Below, one piece after another: positions 10,741-23,100 of a stretch of DNA of 64,000 bases. The stretch's first letter is position 1; each line of letters starts with the position of its first letter. Origin of the DNA: Stomoxys calcitrans (Eukaryota; Arthropoda; Insecta; Diptera; Muscidae); contig NC_081554.1 in NCBI RefSeq assembly GCF_963082655.1, positions 58,762,756-58,826,755 on the forward strand, written 5' to 3'. The notes under the pieces are model-generated. The model was given only the letters and a program-made list of their open reading frames with translations, had not been told where the DNA came from and searched no databases. A program made the translations under genes and the position numbers.

Positions 10741-11155
10741 CTTGTTGTTTCTCATTCGGGCGGGTCAGATGCATTTATATCTGTCATCGGATATAATTAG
10801 ATCATATTAGATCTAATCAGATACAATAAGATGTAATTAGATATCAAATTTTTCCCGAACTTCCAACTTTTTTACTAGGGTTGTTATTTTGTTTAAGTGT
10901 ATCTAACTGTTTATTCTTTTCGTAGTCGTTACACTTTAATTGCAATGATATATTCGCATTACAGAGGTATGGTAAAATTGCATTTAATTACTTTTTTATC
11001 TCGATTTCAATCTCACAATCAATCATTTACGTTCAATCAAACAACTTTGTATTTATGTAAAAGTTTTAAATCTTTCATTTGCTTTCCACAAATCAAATTC
11101 TTAAATGAAGGGATAGTTTTCCCAACACTTTTATTTAACAACTCAACTTTACAGC
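10741..11155. other. 5' flank of Coq3 copy A
   Basis: AT-rich, with a short run of GATCTAATTAGAT-like repeats at 10785-10840. There is no TATA box that I would defend. CTTTACAG just before the ATG could be a splice acceptor of a 5' untranslated intron. Confidence 0.4.
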
Positions 11156-14100
11156 ATGTCTGATCGTTGTCTGCTTCGTGGATTGAATCATATCAGGTAT
11201 AGATACTCCTTACCTTGGCTTTAATGCAATAACTATGGAAAAATTTTCTTATCTATCCATCTACAGTGGTGTTAACAAACACTCGCGGGCATCTCTTGGT
11301 AAACGATGTTTGCAAACAAAGGAAAAGCCTTTGACTCCTTCATCAGGAGATGTAGAGACTCCATCTATCCAGCCATTTTCTCTAAGTGATCAGACGAAGA
11401 GCGAAGTGAAACATCATTCAAGTTTGGCCAATTATTGGTGGAATCCTTTGGGCCCTTTAAAAGGTCTACACACCTTGAACAAACTAAGGTGAAATCAAAC
11501 ATTTCCCATAATGAAATGGATGGAATATTAAAAGAAAAAAAAACATAATTTTCAGAGTCCCCTTTATATGTGAGGGTTTAAAGGCCCAGCATAAGATATC
11601 ATCTGAAGCGTTGAATACACCGCAACCTTTAAAAAATCAAAACATTTTGGAAATAGGTTGCGGTGGAGGAATTCTAACAGAAAATTTGGCCCAAATAGGT
11701 GCTACTGTAACAGCCTTGGATTTAAGTGAAGAACTGATTACTTTGGCTCGACAGCACCTATCGTTGCAGCAAAACCATCAACTGGTCAATCGAGTTAATT
11801 ACAAAATTGAACCCATAGAACTTCATGCTAACTATAGAAAAGATTATTATGATGCTGTAGTTATTTCGGAAGTATTGGAGCATGTAGACGATAAACTCGG
11901 ATTTCTGACGGCAAGTGTAGAAACTTTGAAGGTACCTTTTTTATAAAATACATTTAAATTTATTTCTTAATGATAACTCCGTTACTGTCTGTGCTTGCAG
12001 CCAGGAGGGTCCATGTTTATAACTACTCTAAACAAAACTATCTCGATGTGGATTGTTGGGGTTTTAATTGGTGAATATATTCTGCGCATGATTCCAATTG
12101 GCACTCATCATTATGGAAAAATGATATCACCTGAGCAAGTTGAACACATCTTAAATGCAAGTAAGTTAAACTTAACTAATGTTGGCTATTATCGGCATGT
12201 ATATTGGAAGTCAGAGGAAGAGGCCACCGTAGCGCAGAGGTTACCATGTCCGCCTATGACGCTGAACGCCTGAGTACGAATTCTGGCGAGACCATCAGAA
12301 AAAAAATTTTTCAGCGGTGGTTTTCCCCTCCTAATGCTGGCAACATTTGTGAGGTATTATGCCATGTAAAACCTCTCTCCAAAGAGGTGTCGCACTGCGG
12401 CACGCCGTTCGGACTCGGCTATAACAAAAAGTCCCCTTATCATTGAGCTTAAACTATAATCGGACTGCACTCATTGATATATGCAAATTTGCAATTTGCA
12501 ATATTGGAAGTCAGAACAGAACCTAATTTAGATTAGAAATTCTCCTTGTACCTGCTCAATAGTTCAAGTTGACAAATCGCCCGACTTTCATTCGATTAGT
12601 CTGCAATTTTTTCGGCAAACTCAAAATGTTTTTACTTGTTTATTAAGCCTGTTATTTTTCTATTATACACAAATTTTTCCCTTATACATCAATCTCCTCA
12701 TTGGACTTCTTGAACCACTACTGCTGACCTTGTAGCTATGGACCTAACCCGCATTCGTAACTGAAAGTACTGAAAATTATAAAGTTAAGGTGAAGTTACA
12801 TACCATTCGCATGTCCGTATGGGCAGAGATGGGTTTCTACCGGGTAAATACCCAACGTTTGGGTATTTATTAGGTAAATACCCAATAAATACCCTTTTTG
12901 GGTATTTGTAATTTTGTCGATATCTTGGACATAAAAATATTTTCCAAACAATTTTTGTTGATTTTGTATTCTTTGTATATAAACCTGATCTTCTGATCTC
13001 AAAAATCGGATTTTAGTTATATATAGCTGCTATATAGACCTATCTTCAGATTTAAAGTCTTAAGGCAAAAAATTGGTAATTTTTCATCCCATCATCGATA
13101 AAATTTGGTACAGTGAGTTCCGGTAGACCCCTACCCATTTCGGTGAAGGATGGTTCAAATTGGACTATATTTGGATATAGCTGCCCTTAGACCGACTGCC
13201 CGATCTTCCAATATATGGAATTGAGGCCATAAAAGATCCATTTATAACCCGATGAAATTTGGCACAGTGTGTTCTGGTAGACCCCTACCCATTCCTGTTA
13301 AATGTGGTCCAGATTGCACCATATTTGGATATAGCTACCATATAGACCGACCTCCCGATATAGAGCAATGAGCCTATAAAAGGAGTATTTTTCATCCGAT
13401 TTCAATGAAATTTGGCACAACGAGTTCTGGTAACCCTCTAAACCTTTTTGTTGAATATCGTCCAGATCGGACCATATTGGGATATAGCTGACCGATCTCC
13501 CGATATAGAGTATTGAGTCCATAAAGGGAGCATTTTTCATTCGAGTTGGAGTTGAATATCCAAGGATCTCCGCTTGATACACACTGTAGTGGTTGGGTAA
13601 CCTTTTCGATATGACCAGTTCTAGATCTTTAAGAGTATATCCTAAAGCCCAACTGGTCATCTAGTTTGGAACCATCCGTATAGAAGTCTATGTAACTTCT
13701 ATTACCAGGGATATCGTAGTTCCAATTGGTTCTGTCAGGAATAGTGGTACAGTAATTTTTATCAAAAAGCGGTTCAGGTAAGATGTAATCCTCGTTAGAG
13801 GCATATCCACAGATTCCAGTATTCCTGGAATGTGTAGGGTAGTTTCTAGTCTCGCAAGCTCGTCTGCTTTACAATTCCCTGGGAAATCTCTGTTAACCGG
13901 CATCCAGAACAGGTGAATTTTGAACTGTTCAGCCATCTCGTTGAGAGATCTGCGACAGTCGAGGGCGGTTTTTGTGTTCAGAAATACGTTCTCCATGGAT
14001 TTAATGGCTGCCTGGGAGTCTGAGAAGATATTTATGTCAATCGTCGTTAGGACATTATATCTTAGCCAATCCACCACTTCCTTAATTGCAAGGATCTTTG

Positions 14101-17100
14101 CATGATACACACTGCAGTGGTCGGGTAACCTTTTCGATATGACCAGTTATAGATCTTTAGAGTATACCCCAAAGCCCACCTGGTCGTTTATTTTGGAACC
14201 ATTCGAAGTAAATGCAACTTCTGTTGCCAGGGATATCGTAGTTCCAATGGGTTCAGGAATAGTGGTACAGTAATTTTTATCAAAAAACGGCTCAGGTAGG
14301 GTGTAATCCACACTGCCTGGAACATCGGATATTGTATCAATGATAAACCAGTGTCCGTAGCCGCCGCATGGTCGCTGCAATTTGTCCAGCCACAATGTTC
14401 AGAGGCATAAGATGTAGCATTATATTCAGTGCATCAAATGGTGTCGTCTTTAGTGCGGCTGTGATGCACAAACAAGCCATCATTTGGATCCGGTTAAGTA
14501 TTGAGCAGTTGGTGGACTTTCGAAGCGCCGTCCACCAGACTAGGTCTGACAACTGCCGTATATGACCAATGGAAAAGCTCCCCTAACCTTACGGCAGTGG
14601 TCGCTGTTTGTCTAGCCACAATGTTCAGAAGCATAAGATGTAGCATTAAATTCAGTGCATCAGATGGTATCGTCCTCAATGCGGCTGTGATGCACAAACA
14701 AGCCATCATTTGGATCCGGTTAAGTATTGAGCTGTAGGTGGACTGTTGAAGCGCAGTCTACCAGACCACAACACCATATAGCATTATAGGTCTGACAACT
14801 GCAGTATATGACCAATGGAAAAGCTCGCCTAACCTCACGGCAGTGGTCGCTACAATTTGTCCAGCCACAATGTTCAGAGGCATAAGATGTAGCAATAAAT
14901 TCAGTGCATCAGATGGTATCATCCTCAGTGCGGCTGTGGCACAAACAAGCCATCCTTTGGATCCGGTTAAGTATTAAGCAGTAGGTGGATTTTTGAAGCG
15001 CCGTCCCCCAGACCACAACACCATATAGCATATAGGTCTGCAAATGGCTCTCTTGCAGGTGTATAGGACAAGAGTTGCCTTTCTTGACCTTTCCAAAATG
15101 TTGGATTTTTAGTTCAATTTCCTGTCCAGCAAAACACCCAGGTATTTTGCGCTTTCTGTAAGTGGAACATACCCTTCTCCCAAGGAGACAGGTTCCACTG
15201 TAGGCAATTTGTGTCTCCTGCTGAAAAGAACTATTTCTGTCTTGAACGGATTTATACCTATACCACTTTCGGTAACCCACTTTGCTGTTTCAGGTAGAGC
15301 TTCCTGAAGTATATCACATAGAGTGCTGGGAAACCCCTAACCGCAATAGCCACGTCATCAGCACACGCGACCGCTTTCACAACTTTTTCGTCCAGAGACA
15401 AAAATATAATGTTAATGGCTATATTCCAAAGTAGAGGAGACCGTACACCTACTTGCGGTGTTCCTTTGCTGACTCAGCTACAGATCCCCAGATCCCAAGC
15501 ATGCCGTAATGCATTTTTTAGTAAGTAAGTTATTAATAAACTTTCTTATGGTAGAATTGATGCCTAGAAACTCCAACACCTTTATGATTGACGTCGGCTT
15601 TACATTATTGAAAGCACCTTCAACGTCAAGTAATGCTAGCCGACTAGGTCGTGAAAGGTTGTTTCTTTGCCCTTTCAACATCTCAAGAGTTTTCAGCATA
15701 AAGGATGACAAACTAAGAAGACGAAAATCTTTCGCTTCCGTGTGGTAGAGCGGCTTAAACCATCAAGTTAAGGTTTGCCCTTGTTCCTTAATGAAATGTT
15801 CATGGAAAAATTTGCATTTGCAAACCATCAAATGCAACAAGAAATACAGTTTCTAGAGATCTCCCTCCCAAGAATTTTTCAAAACATTTTTATTGAACTT
15901 TTGAGCTATTTGACGGACAAATTTTATTTAACTTACTTCAGATTTTTATTCTATCAATAAGACAGCTTTATTTTTGGGTATTTTGTCGCTATTTGGGCTT
16001 ATGGAGTTTTCGAGAGCAAATTTGCAATGGAAATCCGCACGTATACGTAATATTTTAATTAAAGAAAGAAAAAACTAATACGCCACCAAGTCACTTTCCA
16101 GTATGAGACATGATCATTGTCATTGATAGGTAATTTATTACGGTAGTGAAAATCGTTATCTAGGGAAATTTAGTGATAAGACAAAATGGGTGTTATCAAC
16201 TCCCAAAACTCCCTGTAAACCCGGGCAGATGAAGAAAGTTGGAAACTACAACTTTGAGATAGTCAGCCATAACCGAAACGAATGACAACAGTTTTGAAAT
16301 AAAGCGAAGAATAATACATGCAAACAGATGCTACTTTGGATTAACAGTTTAGAAAGAAGGCCACCTCTCGACGGAAGTACAATAGATTATATTCTGCAAG
16401 ACACTAATACTACCCATGTTGTTACATGGTTCCGAGGCATGGTAACTTTTGAAAGCAGACGAGGTACGACTGCGTTAGCGTAGTTAAACGTATCGAAATA
16501 CAACGTTTGCGTTGGCTAGATCATGTTGTCAGAACGAATGAAGAAGCTCCAGCGAAGAAGTGTTTTGAAGGTGGTCACTGTGGTATACGCAAAGATCAGG
16601 TGGTGAATGATATCTCGAAACTTGGTGTCTGAGATTTTAGAAGGAGCGCAGAAGATCGAGACGTCATTCTGAGTTCGGCTAATGGGACAAATGTTGTGTA
16701 ATAGCTAATTAAAGTAAAAAGTCTACATTGAGAACCCAGGGACTGAGATCTGTTTTAGACTGCCTGACCATAATACGCTCCTGCAGGCGGAGATCCGGGC
16801 GATCACGGAATGCGTGAAGTGGTGTGGTGGAAGATGTCGAGTGTGAACATCTCTACGGACAGTAAAATTGCTATAAGGGCAATAACAATCAGGACGGTAA
16901 GTTCACGAACAGTCTTGCATTGTAAGAAGGAGATTTACGCCTTCTCTAATAAAGGCACAATCCGCATCGTTTGGGTGCCGAGCCTTAACGGAGTAAGGGA
17001 AAATGAAAGGGCAGACGATTTGGTAGTGAAGGCCAGAGGGCTGTCGTCAATAAACTTGGTTAACCCGAAGCCTTTCGGGTCGACGCAGTCCGAGTTAAGG

Positions 17101-20100
17101 TAGTGGGCGACGAATGCTACCGAAACGGTCGGTAGGACAGCGAAAATCCTATGGGGGGATCCAGATCGTGAGAAGACGAGGCTATTACTGAAAGGAAGTA
17201 GGTAGGAGATCAGTATAGTTATTGGTATCATAACGGAACACATAGGACTACGAGCTCACTTATGTAAAATCGGTGCGGCAAGTGATAGCATGTGTAGGGC
17301 ATGCGGTGAATATGATGAGACGTTGGAGCATTTCGTTTGTCATTGTCCGGCTTTCGCGTCTACCAGATACCGGCACTTAGGTGGGCACACAATGCCAGAC
17401 ATGAACCAACTTAGGGGAGTGGTATTGATAATAATTAAAGATTTTGTAAGTAGCACGGAATTCCTAACTTAAAATTTTGTTTTTAGAGGTTACTTTATAG
17501 TCTTTAGAGCGCACAACAATCCGATTACTGGCTTAGGTGTATGTCCATGGTGGCATGGGGCGGATTAATATCTGCACCCTCTTTTCAACCTAACCTTACC
17601 TAAAGTATGAATTTTTAGAATCAAAATCGAACTTCTGGGTTTTTTCAAAGAATTTTTGTCTTTAGAGGAATTTTCATAAAAAAAATAAAAAAAAAAAATA
17701 GAAATTTTGTGTTAAACAAAATTTTATAGAAATTTTGTCTTCAGAGAAAATTCCATAGACATTTTGTGTAGAAAATTTCATAGAATTTTTTTCTAAGAGA
17801 AAATTTTGTAAAATTTTGGTCTTTAGAGAAAATTTCATAAAATTTTGGTCCTTAGAGAAAATTTCATAGAATTTTTGTCTTTAGAGCAAACTTTATAAAA
17901 TGTTGGTCCTCATAGAAATATTGTCTTCTGAGAAAATTTCATAGAGAGAATGATCAACAAATTTTAAAGCTTATTTCTACTTCCTGTTCATATTCGCAAT
18001 CTACTCCCGAATGCCTTTCATTTGAGTCCCATATTGTCATGATTGTCCAAAAAAACCTATTTTAGGGGGGTTTTGATGTTGGGGCGGCCCCCTAGTTACT
18101 TGGACCCAATTTTTAATATGAAATTCATATTCTACTCCTGAATACCTTTCATCATTGTCCAGATTGATCCACTTTTATTTTTGGGTAGTACTTTAGGGGC
18201 AAGGTTTTGAGTCTATACTGAACAAACAAACAAACCACAAACACAAATTCAATCTTATATATAAAAATCAATTTGTGTTTGTTTGTATGTTTGTGTGTTC
18301 CTTATAGACTCAGAAACGGCTGAACAGATTTTCTTGAAATTTTCACAGATGGTGCATAATAATCACGTGGTGAAAATAGGGTAATACATTTTGTGATATC
18401 TGACCCTCCCCCTTACCCTTATTTTCAGAAACGCCAGATTTCGGAGATGGGTGGTGCGATTTAAGCGAAATATTGTGTGGTCTCATATAGTACCCTAAAA
18501 ATAAAAATTTGGTATCCACATTTCAGATGGGGTACCTAGGGGGCCCCACCCTTAAACTTACCAAACATATATTTAGACCAATCACGACAATATGGGACTT
18601 AAATGAAAGGTATTTAGGATAAGAAAACGTATCTGATATCCATTTATCGAACCAAGTGCTAGGGGGACTACTCCAACCCCCAAAACACCCCTGAATCGGA
18701 CATATTTACCGACCATGGCAATATGACACTCAAATGAAAGGTATTTGGCAGTAGAATACGAATCTGATATCCAAATGCGGGACCACGTTTCTGGGGGTCC
18801 ACCCCTTCCCCAAAACACACCCAAACAGGACTTATTTACTGACCATGGGAATATGGGGCTTAAATAAAAGGTATTTGAGTGTAGAATTAGAATCTGATAT
18901 CCAAATATGGGACCAAGTGTTTGGGGGGCCGCCTCTCACCAAAAACATCCCCCAAAGGGGACAAATTTACGACCGTAGCAATATGGGGCTCAAATGAAAG
19001 GTCTTTGGGAGTAAGGCACGAATCTGATATCAATATTTGGGAAAAGTGTCTATGGGGCCACCCCACCCCACAACACCACCCAAATAGGAAAATGAAAGGT
19101 ATTGGGGGTTAAAGCAAGAATTGATACCAACTGTCGGGACCAATGTTCTGGGGGTCTACCCTTTTCCCAAAATACCCCACAAACAGCAATTTTTTACTGA
19201 CCATCGCAATATGGGGCTCAAACAAAGATATTTGAGAGTAGAATACGAAATTGATTCCAAATGTAGAACCATGTATTTAGGGCATCACCCCTTCCTCCGA
19301 AACACCCCCCAAAAGGGTAAACATTTTTCGACCATGCCAATATATGGCTCAAATCAAAGATATTTGAGATTGGAATTGATAACCAATTTTGGGGCTATGT
19401 GTTTGGGGGACGCCTCATCGTGTAAACTCCCCTTAATGCAATGGCAATATGGGGTTAAAATAAATGGTATTTGAGAGAAGAGCACGATTCTGATATTTTT
19501 TCAGGGCCAAGTGTCTGGGAGACCACCTCACCGCCGAAAACACCCCTAAGTCAGACATCATGAGAATATCGGGCTGCAATAAAGTACTTTAAGAATGGAG
19601 TACACCTTACATCCAAACTTAAATTCGTAGACCAATAAAGATCATATGGGATTCGGACAAAGGCACTTATATTGTTAAACTGTTAATCAAGCGATATACT
19701 ATTTTCGTAGCATGGTATTTCACTAAAAGCTCTTTAATTGTCGAAAATAAATATTCCAAGGAAACTTTTGTTCCATATAAAGTAAAAGAAGGCGCAGCGG
19801 AGCGGGCCCGGGTCAGCTAGTTTTATATATAAGATAATTGTGAGTTTTTCTTAAACAACAAACAAATGTTGTTGACAGGAGCATATTCACCCTCCTATGT
19901 GTGTATAAAACCTTAACGTTGCTTTCCCATGGACATGTCGCTGTAACTCTGGCGGGAAATTTTATATTATTGATACGAAAATAGTGTAATATATAAACAA
20001 AAGGCCTTTGAGTCACGTTGTTTTTAAGAGTCATGCGTAGTTTTCTCGATAAGTTTCAATTTTCAACTTGTTTTCTAGGTGAAAACTAGCATTTGGCTGC

Positions 20101-23100
20101 GGAAGATAATAGCCAATTCAATGTTGTCTCTTGACGTCATTTAAAATGTTTATACGCTCGAGAAAATCAGATCACCTAATTGGTGTTTACACATAAAAAC
20201 AATTAAAGTTTTGTTTTATTTTTATAAGTGGATATTCTCGCTTAGTGTTGTTCAACGTTAAAACGCCAAATAAAACATATCAAATACATATATGCTTAAA
20301 TAAAAACCAACCGAATCCTTTTTACAAGCCCTACAGACGAGGTCTTGGAATGTTTGTTGGAAACCACAAATTAAATACATAAACATTTTTATCTAAACCT
20401 GAAACAAATTGGGTGAACGAAGTCTCACCACACCAATATTTTAAAGTGTTACTAACGGAATATAGGTTAGGTTAGGTTAAAAAGAGGGTGCGGATATTAA
20501 TCCGCCCCATGCCACTATGAACATACTCCTAAGCCAGTAATCGGCTTGTTGTGCCCTCCAAAAACTATAAAGTAACCTCTAAAAAGAAAATTTTAAGTTA
20601 GGAATTCCGTGCTACTTACAAAATCCTTAATTGTTTTCAATGCCACTCCCCTAAGCTGGTTCATGTCTGATATTGTGTCTCCACCTATGTACCGGTATCT
20701 GTTGAACGCAAAAGCCGGGCAATGACAAAGGAAATGTTCCAACGTCTCATCATCCCGCATGCCCTACACATGCTATCACTTGCCGCACCGATTTTACATA
20801 AGTGAGCTCGTAGTCTTATGTGTCCCGTTATGATACCAATAGCTATACTGACCTCCTTCTTGCTTCCTTTCAGTAATAGCCTCGTCTTCTCACGATCTGG
20901 ATCCCCCCATAGGATTTTCACCGTTCTAACGACGGTTTAGCTGTTCCACAGTGTTACATGCGCATTCGTCGCCCACGCCCTTAACTCGGACTGCGTCGAC
21001 CCCAAAGACTTCGGGTTAACCACGTTTATTGACGGCAGTCCTCCGGCCTTCACCGCCAAATCACATGCTCTTTCATCCCCCCTTTCTGCGTTATGGCCCG
21101 GCACTCAAACGATGCGTATTTTGCCATTTTCAGAGAAGGCGTTAATCTCCTCCTTACACTACAAGACTGTTCGTCACTTTAACGTCCTGGTTATTATTGC
21201 CCTTATTGCAATTTTACTGTCGGTAAAGATGTTCACACTTGACGTCCTCGTCCTATTATATCGGGCAGTCTAAAACAGATCTCAGTCCCTGGGTTCTCAA
21301 TGTAGGCCCATTTTGTCTTCTAGCTTTGATCCATTCGCGTAACATGATTTTCAGGATGGCAATACCAGGGTTCCGTCAATCCAAGACTGGGCCGCTGGCA
21401 GCATTGCCTCGTACTCAATCTCAAGGTTAATCTTAGGTATCCGATCGGAAACCTTTTCCCTTCCTTCCAGGTTTCCTATCATCGCCTCATTATACCGGGA
21501 TGGTGTGAGCTGCTCCCATCCTCAATCTATTCTCCCATCGCCTTAAGTCTCATACCCGCAGTGGCTGCCTCACACTTAATCTGTATGTCAATGGGTCGGA
21601 TATCTAGCATAGTCTCCAGTGCCCTAGTCTCATAGCCCCAGTGGCTGCCATCGCCAGACTCAAAGACGTAGTGGCTGCCTCACACCTCCCATCGCCTTAA
21701 GTCTTATAGCCGCAGTGGCTGCCTCACACTTAATCTGTATGTCAATGGGTCGGATATCTAGAATAGTCTCCAGTGCCCTAGTGGACGTGGACGCCAAGAC
21801 AACATGTTCTCTGAACCTGTTGTATGTTCCTTATGTTGCACTTTTTCTCCATAGCAGTCCACCAAACTACTGAGGAGTAAGTAAGTGTTGGTCTAATTAC
21901 GCTCCTATAGAGCCAGTGGATTATCCTCGGATTCACAATTTAATAACTAACGGTTATTAAATTAAGCTTATTTCCAAGCATGTTATGTTAAAAATTTTAA
22001 ACATTTTTGTTACGAGGGTTGCCTTTTATATTTCGGGATTGGACAACCCTTGTATTGCAATCTGCCAACTGACAGCTCTATCGTAAAGCTTAACATTTTT
22101 GAGGTTATACGCACTCAAAAGGTTTTGACATACGAGCGCTATTTGTGTTGTTTACAGTAACTTAAGAGATTCATCTCGCCCATAAAATGGAATTAAATCG
22201 TGAACATTTTTGTGCGACCATTTTTTATAACTTTTGACGTAGATTAACTCAAAAACAGTGCATCGATGAACTTAATTCAATTTTTGGCGATGAAGCTCCA
22301 TCAAGGATCAGTGTTTATCGATGATATGGTGTATTTAACCGAGGTCGTAGTTCATTCTAAGACGAATTTCGTGAAGGTCGTCCAAAATCAGTTGTTGTTC
22401 CAAAGATGTTATACGCCAACTGATATTGCAAGATCGTCGTCTGACCTATCGTGAGATTGAGACAACCTTAGGCATTAGTGGGACCAGCTGTATGCTGGTA
22501 ATATTGCATGCACATTTGACCGTCAAAAAATTTGTTCGCGTGGATCCCACACAATTTGTTAATCGCTTAAAAAAAAAGGGTCCTGTCGATTGGTCGAAAG
22601 GAATGCTCCAAAAACACGAAACAACTGCATTTCTGAGCACTCAAAACGATTTGATGAGTCATCCGCCGTATGACTTCTTTTTATTCCCGTACGTAAAAAA
22701 TAAAATGAAAGGTAAGCGTTTTTCGACATCTGAAGAAGCGGTTGATGCATTCAGAATGCATCAGAGTGCTGAAAGAGCTTCGACAACTGGTTCAAACGTT
22801 TGCAAAGGTGTATAGATCTTAATGGGGAATATTTTGAAAAACAATAAAGCAATTTTCGATGATTAATATTTGTTTTTGTATTCTCTAATCCCGAAATATA
22901 GAAGGTAATCCTCGTTCATATATTGAACTAAAATTCCAAATTTCTTCGAGTAGTTCATTCAGTATTAAATTTCAGAAGAGGGGTAGCGTCGACGATATGC
23001 TTTCAGCCAAGACCATCTGATGTTTTAACTGGTTCATCTATACTCATGAATAGTTAGTTTTACTTGTACAAAGTTAATTTTCTAACCCCTTACGAATTTT

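Noticed and set aside
11235..12273. Three separate small genes at Coq3-A
   Set aside because: They are exons of one gene; phases and splice sites join them, and copy B repeats the arrangement.
12204..12446. Alternative C-terminus of Coq3-A encoded in the SINE
   Set aside because: The clear GTAAGT donor at 12161 and the matching exon at 23300 give the conserved end; the frame in the SINE is incidental.
18582..19474. Open frames in the 128-bp arrays (also 52430-52893, 55846-56673)
   Set aside because: Translation of repeat units; no start context, no domain.
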